The notes beneath the pieces are model-generated. The model did no database searches. It was not told the origin of the DNA and saw only the letters and a program-made list of their open reading frames with translations. A stretch of 64,000 bases of DNA from Rhizodiscina lignyota (taxonomy: Eukaryota > Ascomycota > Dothideomycetes > Aulographales > Rhizodiscinaceae). Every line of letters begins with the position of its first letter. Positions within the stretch are counted from its first letter, which is position 1. Shown here one piece after another: positions 33,779 through 45,463 of the stretch. The stretch spans positions 558,001 to 622,000 of the forward strand of contig ML978133.1 of assembly GCA_010015805.1 (NCBI GenBank), read 5' to 3'. A program made the position numbers and the translations under genes.

Positions 33779-35311
33779 CTAGCCCATGTCCATGCCAAAC
33801 TCATCTTCCTCTTTAAGCGCGAAGTTGTCGTCGCTGTTCGGCTGGTGGCCGACCCAGAAGCTTCCGTCATTCTGTGCCTCGCCACTTCCACCGCTTGCAA
33901 CACCGGGGCTCAAGCTCTGCGGAGAATCCGCAGCGCCCTGCAGCGGCTCGCCAGCATAGTTGGTATGCTTTGGCACACGCAAACCGCTGCCTGGGAAGCG
34001 AGAATACTCAAACTGAGCGACTCCATTGCGCTGCACTGCATCGGACAGCTCGGTGATCATGCGCTTCTCGTCTTCGTCGGTAGGGAAGGGCCAAGGGCGA
34101 CCTTCTGCAGCGAACTGGCTCTTGAGCTTGTTCTCATTCTCGATCTTCTGATACAGGAGCCACATCAGATCACGCGTCCAGCTGACGGAGCTGTTGAGGA
34201 TGTCGCCTTTGTTCGGTCCCTTGTCCTTTTCATCGGGCGGGAGACCTTGCGTTATGCCGCCAGCGGCACGACGTCCACTTCCACCTGCGAGCAAGGATGT
34301 TGCCTGGGGCGGAGAGATACCACCCGCAGCAAGACCGGGTGAGAGGGGACCGTTGGCAGTGATGTGCTTCCTGATCTTCTCATCCTCGAGGCGATGTTGT
34401 GGTACCAACTTGGACAAGTCTTGAATGCGCTCGTTGATGTTATCTCGGCGACGGCGCTCAACGAGGTTGTGAGATTCCCTACGACGGCGGCGCTTCGCTT
34501 CTTGTGACTGGTAATTTGGACCAGCGCCGTCTACCTTGGCAGGCAGCGAGGCGTGTTTGCCCGAGGAGATGACTTCTGAAATCTGTGGATGATGAAGGCT
34601 GCCCTGGTGGGGCGACTGAGCTGGGGAATCAACCCAGGAGCCGCTGCCCGGTGTGCCATTCCACTGACCGGACTCACTCCGGTTCTGGCGATGGAATTGC
34701 TGATTGGACAGGAAGTTGCCAGAGTCTGGCGTTCCGAGGTGTAAACCATTGATCTTCGGCGTCATTGGGCTGCGCTCTGAAGGATGCCGAGACATTTGTG
34801 GCGGGAGTTTGTTGCGGAACGAGCCATTCTGGACCACTGATCCAGGCATGCTTGGCCCAAAGCCCGAATAATCAAAATTGCCATTTTGAAATGGACTCAT
34901 GATTGGTGCGCCGTCTGGAGTGTTTGAGTACATCTGTTGCATGCGCTGCTGCTGATTCACAGGCATGCCTGATTGGTGGCCCTGGTTTTGGAACACGTTC
35001 TGGGCGTTCTGTTGCATCTGATTGCCATCCTCGTGGGGGTTGTAGGGGTTAAGATCCAGCAACTCGTCGTCTGTAATGTTCGATTTGCCGACTAGATAAC
35101 CTCCGGAGACGTTGCCGTTGCCGAAAGAATTGTTCATGCCATTGCCCATGCTATTGCTCATTGTGAGATCAGAAGGATTGACACTGCCCATGTCCATGTT
35201 TTGACCCTGAAACTGTTGGTTCTGGTATTGTTGCGGCATGTTGATGAAGTTTGAGTTGAACGAAAACTCGTCCTCTTCGCTCTTGATATATGGTGAGCCG
35301 TGGCTGTCCAT
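33779..35311 (-). CDS. bHLH transcription factor, E-box binding type
   Basis: A single exon of 510 residues. The N-terminal half (about 1-260) is Asn/Gln/Gly/Met-rich and disordered, typical of an activation region. The basic region and helix 1 lie at about 273-304: KRRRRRESHNLVERRRRDNIN then ERIQDLSKLVP, with the His, Glu and Arg positions (HNLVERRRR) that contact the CANNTG E-box. The loop is unusually long, about 50 residues rich in Gly/Ala/Pro. Helix 2 follows (KGDILNSSVSWTRDLMWLL) with a coiled-coil-like extension (QKIENENKLKSQ). The C-terminus is acidic. This resembles fungal bHLH-zipper proteins of the MiT/SREBP-like group. I cannot name the orthologue or its targets. Confidence 0.88.
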   Translation of the reverse strand: MDSHGSPYIKSEEDEFSFNSNFINMPQQYQNQQFQGQNMDMGSVNPSDLTMSNSMGNGMNNSFGNGNVSGGYLVGKSNITDDELLDLNPYNPHEDGNQMQQNAQNVFQNQGHQSGMPVNQQQRMQQMYSNTPDGAPIMSPFQNGNFDYSGFGPSMPGSVVQNGSFRNKLPPQMSRHPSERSPMTPKINGLHLGTPDSGNFLSNQQFHRQNRSESGQWNGTPGSGSWVDSPAQSPHQGSLHHPQISEVISSGKHASLPAKVDGAGPNYQSQEAKRRRRRESHNLVERRRRDNINERIQDLSKLVPQHRLEDEKIRKHITANGPLSPGLAAGGISPPQATSLLAGGSGRRAAGGITQGLPPDEKDKGPNKGDILNSSVSWTRDLMWLLYQKIENENKLKSQFAAEGRPWPFPTDEDEKRMITELSDAVQRNGVAQFEYSRFPGSGLRVPKHTNYAGEPLQGAADSPQSLSPGVASGGSGEAQNDGSFWVGHQPNSDDNFALKEEDEFGMDMG

Positions 35312-38041
35312 TGTGAGGGAATCGGTGGGTGAGACTTGGTAGGTGTTGACGCTAATGTCACCGTTGAAGGATGACTTTAGGGTGTTGTTTCCAGCAGATG
35401 GATTTCTGCCGTATATGCGATCGTCTGCTCACACTATGAGCCATGCCCTTTGCATATATTTGCGTGTGGGGCTGGTAAGGATTGGAAAACACTCACATGC
35501 AATGACCATTCCGTTGAGACTGTTAGTTAGTAGAACAGCCGTAGACAGGACGCGCTGCCGCACGAGGCGTACGCTTATAGAACACACAAAATGGCCTGAT
35601 GGACTGAGGTCTCAGCGTCCGCTGTCCCTTCCTAGACTTTAAGGCGCTGGCAAGTGATTGTGTTCTTGAGTATGAGGAGCAAAAAGTGTAGATTTGCTAG
35701 GGTAGCAAGTGTCGTTGGAATAAAGGTGATGCGTGCTCCTAAGCTGGCTCCTCAGGGTTTCCGCGGCTTCGACGTTGATGTAATCCGGAGGTGGCTTAGA
35801 AAGAAAAAGCCAATGACGTGTGGGTATTCCTCGGAGTTCAGGCGAGGATAGCCGAGGACGGATAATGGCGAAGTTTGTGTGTTTTAATGATCCTACTCAA
35901 GGGTTTGTCAGTGGGCGGAACTGGAAGGAAAGGCGTGCGTCATATTGTGGGGTGTGGCCAAAGGGAAGCGGACACGCTGGAACAATGAGCATCGGCGGCG
36001 CAGGCGGTGTTTGAATGGATTAGAGCGTCGATTGAGCAGTAATATGTCCATAATTGCACCGGCCTGCTGTCCGCAGAGTGCGCTGCTCATGGTGCTCGAG
36101 CGTCGCCGCATATGCAGGGCCACAGAATTTTTCTTCTGAAAGCGCGGGATGGTGGGATTGTGTTAATGACAAGGCTCGGACTCACCTCAATGGCTTGTGT
36201 GAAAGAGTTATATGAGTTGAAGCGACGTGTGAATGTGCTCTCGGTACACAGTCGAGTGAGGTGTAAGTTTGTTGAAGGGGTGTGTTGAGAGTCGGCGTTA
36301 AGAAGTGACGGGGCGGTGTAAAGGCGATTGTTTCGGCAGCGCTGGAAGTTCGACCGTAGGAGGTGCTAATAAGCAGGCCCAGTGTCGAGGACTGCGTGCA
36401 GCGGAAAGCACAGGGCCGACGATTGTCGCGCAAACAGATGAGCGTTTGCTGGGAGTGGATGGAGGGGTGTTGCACGGCGTGAAGAGGCCAGAGAAGTGAC
36501 GATAGCGGGGGATTGTCGGCCGGCTAGCGGAGGCTTTATTACGATGCTCGTTGCAGATCGCTGGCTGCAAGCGATCTGGTGAAGCGCAAGCTGAGGCACC
36601 ACAGCGCGAGCTGGCAGGGGAGAGGGCCGGAGAGAGGGTGAAAGGGATGCAGGACGTGGACGAGTGAAGCGTGCGTGCGAATCAAAGGCTGAGGGAATTC
36701 GCTGAGGTTGTCGGTACGCCAAGCAACAGCGCCCCGGCTGGCGACGTAAGTAGAGCAAAATCCTTGGACGGCGAGGCGGTGGAAGCGCGGCTGCTGGCGA
36801 ATGGTAGCCTACTGCTCTCACGACCTCACGAGCTGCTGGCGCCGTGAAACTTTGACGGCGTCGGACGGCTCGGCGAGCGGGTGGCGAGTAAGTGGAAACG
36901 GCGACGTTATAGGCAGGCAGAGGTGACGACGGCCTGCTTCTCAAAGCTTCTTGATTCAGTATTGAGGGGATTGCAGAGGTAGAGCGGTATGCAGGAGCAA
37001 CGAGTCCAATCAGGAGGAGTGGCAGAAGCTTTGTCCGCTACGCATGCAGGAGAGGAGGCGAGGATTAATATATACTTCTGCACGTCAAGGCAGGCGGCTC
37101 TTTTCGATGGGCAGCATGGCAGCACATTCCTACTACGGTGGCTTGTACATTACAGAACGGAGCATCGCTTTCGTTCCCACCGCACGCCGCTTCTGACCAT
37201 GGCCATTGATCAGAAGATGGCTCCAGTCTCACTCCTGTTTCTTACGCTCAATGTGAGTCATGGACCGGCGCTCGAGGCAGCGTTTGTGCAAACCGACTCT
37301 AGTAAGCCACCACCCGCATCATCCGTTCGCAGACTGACGAGCAGAGGGTGGAGGGGAGGTATGATGGGGGAGGCATGAGTGCGGTTTGGGAGGGTGGGCA
37401 TTACAGCTCGAAGCCACACAGACCGGCGGCCGTTGGCTCGTGCCCATCGCCGCCTAACGTGGCTTAGCCCGCCCGAGCTTCTCTACACCACCACGCTATA
37501 GTGAGGATGGAGCAGCAAAGTCTTGAATACTAAATCCTTGAGCCTCGAGCTCCATTCCATCCACACGGAAAACCGCTGCCGTCCAATCACTCTCCATAGC
37601 CACGGCATCCTCATCTCTGCTCTCATTGTCTTGTCATTGCCTCTCGCGGCGTCGAGACACTTCTCCATTACTCGCTCCAGTCGCCTTCTTGCCTTGGAAT
37701 CATACGCCCTTTGCACCGGGCTTCATCTGTCTCAGACCCTCTAGTGAGCGAACCTCACCGTCTACGCCCCGCTAGAAGCTAGAAGCCCCTCCCGCCGTTC
37801 CGCGGCGATCTTCTGCGCGTTTCCCTCCACCGTACACGCCATCGCCTCTTCTTGTCGTTGCCTGCGGCACGCGCTAGCTCCTCACACCCTCGTAAATACT
37901 GCTTCGTCATTATCGAAGGACTTCTCGGTTTCTTCAACACCATCAACTTCGCATACACTAGGCGGCAAGGGCGGCAGCACAATATCTGGTGTTTGAAGAC
38001 TGCTACACCAGCCTCCCTCGTCCCCAGTCCTACCCATCAGC
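35312..38041. other. Divergent intergenic region, bHLH gene / SFT2
   Basis: 2.7 kb separates two divergent start codons. Long regulatory regions are common upstream of transcription-factor genes. A minus-strand frame of 192 codons (36366-36944) is Arg/Pro/Ser-rich without a domain and is not supported. The part next to SFT2 is C/T-rich leader. No repeat or RNA gene seen. Confidence 0.45.
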
Positions 38042-39484
38042 ATGGCTTCGGCATCCTTTCGCGACTCCATGAATTCCTTGGGGTGGAGTCGCCGCGACCC
38101 AGACATTCCTGTGAACACATCTTCACAACAGCCGTTACTGGGCAGGCTCCAATCTCTGAATCCTTTTGGGAGTGGTGGTGGCGGTGTTAGGCTACCGACA
38201 CAAGAGGGGCCTGGGGCACCTCTCCCAGCGCCCACAAGGCGCGAAGAGGAAGAAGGCTGGTTTGCATGTAAGTCGATGCTACCTTTCTTTTTGCGAGATA
38301 TCCTCCGAAGGAAGATTATTCTGTTGCAGAAGATCTGCACGGATCGATGTGCCAGAAGTGACAGCTACACGGTTCCTGCGCATACACCTTTCGTGCATTA
38401 GACCCGCATGAGCCGTTTTCTGGGGTCACACATGGCACCTTTACAAGCACTGAGTGGCTTATTCAAAAGAAACGTGTGGCGCGACTGACAACAACTGGCT
38501 GTAGTGAGTCGATGGGACAAGATGCTCATTTTCGGCGGCCTGAATATTGCAGCCGCCGCGTTGTTTGTCACCTGCTTTGTCTTGCTGCCTACGGGCGTAT
38601 TTGCCTTGAAGCCGAGGAAATTCGTCATATTGTGAGTGATTTTCATTAATTTCCACCGTTTGCCTGCGTTTGTCCATTCTAGAGCTCTGTGCTTTGTGAT
38701 TCCCGATATGGAGATCTGCACAAAGTCTCCGCACTTCAGAGGCTCAGCCACACGTAATCCAAGACAAGTCGAAGTGTAGGGGGATCATGCGGCTACGCTC
38801 TGGGCGCTAGCTTCGGTCCGTCCAACGCTTGGCCTCCTTATTCCAATCATCACCTGGCGATAGCACATGGACAATTGACTGACAAGATGTTCCTAGATGG
38901 ACGATGGGATCTGTCCTATTCCTCGCGTCTTGGGCTGTCTTGATGGGTCCGATAACATACAGTAAGGGCGACGCAGGAACACCAACGCAGGGTCCGAGAC
39001 GTTCTGACATTGTTCACAGTGCAACATCTGGCTTCAGGGCCGCGGTTACCATTTACAGCGGTATATTTGGGGAGCATCGCTCTCACGTTGTATTTTTCAA
39101 TAGGGGTAAGTCGCCACTCTCCCTTTACAAATTCAGCCGTATCCATGTCGGGGACGTCGGAGACGCGTCGCGCCCCACCACACCTCCTCATTGCGACTCC
39201 CCGGTTGCAAGAATGCTTTCCCATCATGTTTCCCTATCCTCCATTCCAAAAGGCGCTAGACGCTGTCACGCGCCTGCCGGCCTTCCGACGAGTTCCAGAT
39301 TGAGGGCTAACGCGACCTATGACTTCTGCAGCTCCACAGTACCATCCTCACTCTACTTTCTGCGATCGTCCAGCTCATTGCGCTTCTGTGGTATCTGGTT
39401 TCTTACTTTCCCATGGGAAGCACGGGACTCCGCTTCGCGGCGCGCGTTGGTGGAAACAGGGTCGCCGCGTGGATGAACAACTAG
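38042..39484 (+). CDS. SFT2: Golgi vesicle transport protein Sft2
   Basis: Exons 38042-38267, 38505-38631, 38897-38961, 39020-39105 and 39332-39484 encode 218 residues. Sft2 is a tetra-spanning Golgi membrane protein involved in fusion of endosome-derived vesicles with the Golgi. Residues 1-75 are a cytosolic, Ser/Gly-rich tail. WFALSRWDKMLIFGG is restored across intron 1 and begins the membrane domain. Four hydrophobic segments follow: IAAALFVTCFVLL, MGSVLFLASWAVLMGPITY, FTAVYLGSIALTLYFSIG and ILTLLSAIVQLIALLWYLVSYFP. The short tail is GSTGLRFAAR…AAWMNN. Introns of 237, 265 and 226 nt are long for this window and explain why no single frame shows the gene. Confidence 0.93.
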
Positions 39485-41573
39485 GATGTTCCCTTGTACA
39501 TGTTTCTCAAAAGCTACACATCCAAGTTTTTCTAGAAGAAAAAGTTGGGGCCGCTATGCGGCCGTGTCCGATATCATACATTACTACATCACCTTACTAT
39601 TTTCGCAACAGGCCCTTTTGCATTCCTCCATCTGGCCCTCCTCGATTCCAAAGCGTCGTCTAGCACAGCAATTGTCATAGCGGCCTCTGGATCGCACACG
39701 TTTTCTCGACGGGGCTTGCGATGCGCCGCGGTCCGCTTTTATTCTGGACATGATCCTAAACATGATCCTACCCGTCAATCTCAGCCCTACGGTATCATAC
39801 CTTGCGCACTTTCACACCGCTCCGGCAGATCATACAAATCAGCCCATTCAGCCCAGTTCCTGCGATGATTAGAATTGCCCGCTTCGGGCGCGCCCGACCG
39901 TAACCGCGCTTCCCTTTCTTCCGCCCTATTTACCCCCACGGGTCCGAACCTTAGACGGCCCGCAATCCCTGGCGTGACTTCAGCTTCTCGACCGTCTCGA
40001 CTACTGTATGCACTCCAGATCAGCGTCGCAGCCAAAGCCTCCGTAAGGAACAGGGTTCGTGTCAGCATCAATCAGCCTTGCTCCTGGCACGATGCTGCAG
40101 TTCACACTTCGCTTTAGGACAATGTATCCTTGTAAGATATTCCCCTTCGGGGTGGAGAGACATTTGATGGTGGCCGGATCTGGAGCACTCGGCATTCCCT
40201 GTACTTAGCCCGTGAACAGGGGCTTCTCCGGCCATTTGTATATGATGAGGTTGGCGGAGCCTGCTGACATCCGTGCGAGATCTTGCGGTGAGGCTTATCG
40301 ATTGCTACCCGTCAGTGATGGAATAATGCTCGTAGGGCTGGATTTGCAACTGATACATGATAACTCCCGCAGCTTTTCTGCATCACTGCGAGCGCAGGCA
40401 TGTTGAGCACGCACGATTGATGATTGGGGCGGCCGAACATCGGCCTTGCTCCTAAACCTGGCTCCGCAAGTATTGAGCAAATGACCAGAAAGCATGGCCA
40501 GGCCTCTTACTCTATGTATGAACGGCCATTTCGGTCTCTTCTCTCGTCCGCAGAATGCTTCCAATGTGGGAGGGTGTGCGACACTGGGATTAGATACGCT
40601 GATCCAAACGGTCAGATGGCGAATGCACTACGTCCAACGTCTGCCCTATGAGCGAGCACGGACGCCCCGTTACGAGCCACATTGCTATTCCTGCGAACCG
40701 CTCTACATTTGGCGCAGCTCGTCTGTCGTCTGTATTGGAAAAGACGCAATCCTTCGGGCCTGCTCGCTTCCGGGCGTGTCCGTTTGTGCCTTTTCCACTC
40801 TCCTCTCCAGCCTGTAGCTACACTAGGCACACTCGGTTGAGCAGCGAACGTCGTGATATGCAATGCGCGCTGCACCTTGTTCATGCACGTTGGTCCCCCC
40901 ATTGCACACGCCTTGCCCAAACCCACTCTCGCGCCGCTCATTCGCTCGGCCATGTGCCGCGCGAAACGGAAGAGGTTGCGTGGAAAAGGAGGATGCAGAA
41001 CATACGTACATGCGCGAACGTGCTGCGCCTGCAGCAGGGCGAACAAATAACCCCATTTCGCATTCGAAAGCGCGTGGGGGCGGGCCGTAAGCTGGCTCGA
41101 GTTGTATTGGAGGCGCTTCTGTCAGCGGTGGAAGCTTGCGCGTGCTCGGCCATTTCGCACGTATCTGGCGGACTCGACTCCGCAGCAAGATGGCCGCTAA
41201 TGCGTACCCCGGACGCCACCGGCGCCACAGGCCATGTTTTGTGATAGGGAGGTTGGAAAGGAGTTGGATGGAAGGGATAGCGGGTTTGGGCCACTTCGGA
41301 TATTGTCGGGTGACTGATGGTGGCCGTTGCATGGAGCTGAAGACTGGGCAAGGCTGGGAAGCTTGGTAAGAGGCGTCATACATTGAGGGAGTGGGTGAAG
41401 GTCCCAATGAGAGCTGAAGATTGTGGAACGACACCTCACGACGGGAACTTGTGGGCTTGGAGGACGAGAGCTGAGCATGTCGGCGTTAAGACATGAGGCT
41501 TCACATATCAGGACATCCTACAAACTATGGACTTTGGGTGGAGAAGAAGTCTTGTTCGAACTGCATGCAGTTA
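39485..41573. other. Intergenic region between SFT2 and NPR3
   Basis: The flanking genes are convergent, yet 2.1 kb separates them. Minus-strand frames at 39787-40071 and 40001-40195 overlap and look moderately protein-like (for example GRLRFGPVGVNRAEEREARL and CLSTPKGNILQGYIVLKRSV), but no domain is recognised. Other frames are GC-rich chance frames. Confidence 0.4.
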
Positions 41574-44176
41574 TTACCAGTTACGAGCAGTCAAGAGCCA
41601 TCCTCCTTCCTTGAGCCTGGCGATAACAGAAGCCACCTTCTTGCGCTTCAGTCCCTCTCTGAGAGCAATCTCATCCAGTGCATGCTTTCCGTCAAAGTAC
41701 TTCAGCATGATCGGCCACAGTTCCGTAAGCTCTGGGTCGGTGAAAGAAGAGCCAATGTGCTCAATCCACCGTGATTCGTTCGCATTCGCCTTTTGCGGAG
41801 AGTGTATGATTGTGGGCGTCAGTGATGTAGTGTCAAGTGTGATTATGTCCTTGATTGCGTCGCTCTGTGACGACACCACGCTGGGGCTGGGCTCTGGCTT
41901 CTCCACATCGGGAGAAAACTGTTGCTCCACATGCAGAGGTGAAGGGCGTATGGGCAGAGTGTGATGCTGCGGCGGGGAAGGGCTCATGGGCCTGTATGGC
42001 ACAGTCGTCCTCTCGCTGCTGATACTCCCAGCGTCAGAGGCTGGGTGTGAAGGCGACCGATAAGCTGAAAGATGCGGTGAGTGTGCTGCAGAGCCTGATG
42101 GAGAATTTGTAAGTGATGCGGTGGAACCGCTTTCGGTAGATCGATGACCGATTGATGCAGCAGTTGAAATTCCGTTCGCAATCTCTTCAGGATGCGGATC
42201 TAGCCCGCTCTGAAGGCGCTTTTTGGCTCGGAGTTCCTCTGCAAGTTTCATGGCAACTGCAGATTTGACCTTCGTTGGCACGCTGACCCACCCAAAGGAC
42301 TTGACTTGCGTGATCCATCCTCCACGCATAAGCCATGCCAGAATCTCCATATATGCAAATCGGTGATCCTTGGTTGGCATCAGCATGTAGTATGGACGCG
42401 GCACTCCTGACAGCAAATGCAAAATCTTTGGCAGCGGAGGGAGCGTTGGGAAGCGGTTGGCGAATGACACGATCGCAGCTGGCAGTGCGCGTACATCAGC
42501 GTTTGGGGAGACGACGTAGGTATCTCGGTGATGAAGCGGCGGGATTGCTCGAGCTCGTCGCCAGTATATCAGATGGCGTGCCAGAAAGAGCGAGTCGTTG
42601 AACGCCATCGTGGAATTGGAAAACAACTTCTGCAATGACTTCGTTGGAGTAAGATTTCTTATGAACCATACCAACGGGCCCGAGAGTTCCTTGTCATCGG
42701 TCTCAATCTCTTTAATTAAAGTATCTTCGTCTTCGAGCAAAAGGAGCGCCGAATGCGGATTCAATATTGAATCCGCATCGTCGTCTCCAGTGAAAGACCC
42801 AGTGGTTAGCCACAGACCGGGTACTTGCGGTTCCGTGGCGGTTGATAGGAACGGAGTGGATTCGGGTTGGGGTATCTGGAACGCGATATCAAACTCATTG
42901 TCAAGGTTGACATGTGCAATTTTGGAGACGGATAGTGCGTCAAAGATATGCGCCATGGCTTTCGCTAGGGAGGACGAGTTCATAATGTTCGGCCACAACA
43001 TATAGACTGGAGCGCCTGTTGTAAATTAGTAGCCCTCCTAAAATTTGTGCAGCATGTTTACATACGGCTTTCTCTTGCTTTCTCTTTTATGGCAAGAATT
43101 CTCATCGCTTGGTCCCAGACATAGTCACGGCGACCTTGCTCATGTTTAAGATATTTCGCGAGTTTCTTCGCAGCATGATCATAAATGTCGTCCACTCGTA
43201 GATGGTACTCTAAAGCTGGAGGATTCATCACGAATATAACGTTAAACATGGTCATTTGATTCTCGTTATCGCTCAGTGACGCGACCTCGGAAGCCGCGCC
43301 AGAAGGCAGTGCAGATGCGGCACCTGATATCAGGCCATGACCGTATGCTGATTCAAATCCGCTTACGAAATCAACATCAGGATCAGTCCTGCCGTTGCGG
43401 ACATCGATGCCCGAGTCACTGTCAACTGGCGCTGGATGTGCATCATCGTGGCTGGATTCATGCTCCTCTCGATGATCAGGCTTTGGGCGATTTCTGCGCT
43501 TTATCTTGCGCTTCTTATGTTTCCTCCATGCGCCATCTTCTCGGGCGAACATAGGGGCACTCAGGAATACAAGGTTGTCAATTCCAGTTTCAAATGTCCG
43601 CTTATTGAAAGCTCGGCCAGGAGTCAAAAGTTTGCTTAGAGTGTCGGCTTCGAAACCCAGAATTTGGTCCCAGGGCAAAGGTCGATGCGACCCAGATTCA
43701 TGACCGTCAGCATTGTTGGCCTGCTGGTCTGAAGGCAAGCCACTTTCGTCCTCGTCATCACCGCTTCCACCTTCGAGTTCGTCGTCAATATCTCTTCTCG
43801 CGCCGGTAACACGGCCAGACTTCACTGAGCCTACAGTGCGGCCTTTCGAGCCATCTCTCTTGCTCAAACTGCCAGATTTGCTCCTCTTTTCCTCCTCGCG
43901 ATCAACCTCGCTTCCAACTTGGCTTGCGACAGTCGATTGCGCATCATCATCGCTATCGGTACTGTCTTCGGTGCTGCTTTCGTCGCCTTCTGCACCCGTT
44001 GAAGCCCCGCCGTACCAGCTCGCATGCGCCGGAGGCGCTGTCTGAGTCGTGCTTGAGACACTCGGAGTTGGTGGATAGTGGAAGACTAGTCGTGGCTGGC
44101 CAGCGCGAGTGCGAATCACAAGAAGGATCGCGAGCAATGATGGATTTGGAGGGAGCGCTGGTGCCACGGTAGACAT
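41574..44176 (-). CDS. NPR3: GATOR1/SEACIT subunit Npr3 (nitrogen permease regulator 3)
   Basis: Minus-strand exons are 44176-43066 and 43015-41574, giving 850 residues. Npr3 with Npr2 and Iml1 forms the GAP complex that turns off TORC1 when amino acids are scarce, acting at the vacuolar membrane. The N-terminus NPSLLAILLVIRTRAGQPRLVFHYPP is the longin-like roadblock domain. An acidic Ser-rich insert follows, then DQILGFEADTLSKLLTPGRAF and MTMFNVIFVMNPPALEYHLRV. The intron restores KARESRAPVYMLWPNIMNSSSLAKAMAHIF. The C-terminal winged helices include HALDEIALREGLKRKKVASVI. An in-frame ATG at 44239 would add 21 residues. I prefer 44176 because MSTVAPALPPNPSLL is the usual start. Confidence 0.93.
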
Positions 44177-44456
44177 TGGACGTTGCTCTCCCGAAACTTC
44201 TGCTTCAGGTCTAGAAGCATGCACGTAAGGGGATGTCACTCATTGTCGACAGTCCAATTGAGTAGCGACTTGGGCCAATAACCAGGGTTGAAAGATATTG
44301 CGGGGAGATCTGGGGTTGAGATTGAGCTTTAGATTGACTTCGATGCACGTCCAAATCGGGGAGCGCCACCCGCCTTGGCCTCCGCAACCTTGATATCAAG
44401 CTCCGTGACTGTATTACCTTCCTGGAATTTTAAGAAACTATACAAGTACGACCGCA
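44177..44456. promoter_or_regulatory. Divergent promoter region NPR3/VPS25
   Basis: 280 bp between the two start codons must serve both genes. Both products act at endosome/vacuole membranes, which makes co-regulation possible but unproven. Confidence 0.45.
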
Positions 44457-45137
44457 ATGTCGCTCTCACCCCCGCCATCATCGTCAACGACCTCTCTAAC
44501 TACTTCTGCATCGCCCTTTCCTACAATCTACACACCATCCACCACGACTGGCGACTCGTCCAACTCGAGCGACTTCGTCTTCCCACCGCAGTACTCCTTT
44601 CCACCATTCTTCACGCTCCAACCTAACGCAACGACCCGCGCCTCCCAGCTCTCTTCCTGGTCCACGCTCATCCAATCCTACTGCCGGTACCACCGCCTGT
44701 TCAGCCTAGTCCTCGTCGACGCGATCCAGACCCCGCTCTTCACAAATAGCAAGCTCTCCAGGGCACTCTCCTTGCGCGACGCGCAGACTATCCTCTCATG
44801 GATGGCCTCTCCTGAGGGCGGCCGGCGCGCCGAGTTTGCAGATACGGGCGGTAAGGATGCCGCCAAGAGTTCTGGGGAGGGTGGAGGAGGGAAGGTGTGG
44901 ATATATTGGCGGCGACCGGAGGAATGGGCAGAGATGCTCGAGCGGTGGGTTGAAGGTACAGGACAGAAGGGTGCGGTGTTGACGCTGTATGAGCTTGTAG
45001 AGAGCGATGCGGTGCGGAAGGAGGAGTGGGCGGGAATGGAGGGGGAGATGCTGAGGAAAAGTCTTAATGTGCTGGTTAAGAGAGGGAGAGCTCAGATCTT
45101 CGGTCAGGGCGAGGAACTTGGGGTGAAATTCTTTTGA
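44457..45137 (+). CDS. VPS25: ESCRT-II subunit Vps25
   Basis: Single exon, 226 residues. Vps25 occurs twice in the ESCRT-II complex and recruits Vps20 during sorting of ubiquitinated cargo into multivesicular bodies. After a Ser/Thr-rich start comes FVFPPQYSFPPFFTLQPN, the PPXY-like block that docks on Vps22/Vps36. SQLSSWSTLIQSYCRYHRLF begins winged helix 1. Winged helix 2 spans roughly residues 140-226, with VWIYWRRPEEWAEMLERWV, GAVLTLYELVESD and KSLNVLVKRGRAQIFG. Its length is slightly above the usual ~200 because of the N-terminal tail and a Gly-rich loop (GGKDAAKSSGEGGGG). Confidence 0.94.
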   Translation: MSLSPPPSSSTTSLTTSASPFPTIYTPSTTTGDSSNSSDFVFPPQYSFPPFFTLQPNATTRASQLSSWSTLIQSYCRYHRLFSLVLVDAIQTPLFTNSKLSRALSLRDAQTILSWMASPEGGRRAEFADTGGKDAAKSSGEGGGGKVWIYWRRPEEWAEMLERWVEGTGQKGAVLTLYELVESDAVRKEEWAGMEGEMLRKSLNVLVKRGRAQIFGQGEELGVKFF

Positions 45138-45463
45138 TTTCATTCATGAGACGGTATATAGACGTTGACCCCTACCGACTCGAGACTGCCGAATGAAATG
45201 AGAGTCATAAGGGATATCGAGGTATGCTTCATATCCAAGTATTACAATATCCCCTTCATAGCAACGCTGATCATGATAAAGAGTTCCGTACGCTCGACAT
45301 GCCTTGTCGATGCACAACCGCTCCCGCTAATGCAAAATGCCTCGCCAATACAGAGAACACCAGGAGGGCTCGATAGCCGCTCTTCCTCGCCATTGCAAAT
45401 CACCGAACATACGCCTTACACCTATGCTCCCGAGGCATGCTACTCTAGTCGTCAATGTCCGCC
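45138..45463. other. Short convergent intergenic region
   Basis: 326 bp between the stop codons of VPS25 and the BRCT-repeat gene. It holds both 3' ends, and no further feature was seen. Confidence 0.6.

Noticed and set aside
36366-36944. 192-codon minus-strand frame upstream of the bHLH gene
   Set aside because: Arg/Pro/Ala-rich low-complexity frame without motifs, probably promoter DNA.
40823-41434. 203-codon minus-strand frame downstream of NPR3
   Set aside because: No domain, and overlapped by several other long frames in the same GC-rich region.
44177-44239. NPR3 starting at 44239
   Set aside because: Possible in frame, but the extra 21 residues are not typical of the family, so the ATG at 44176 is preferred.
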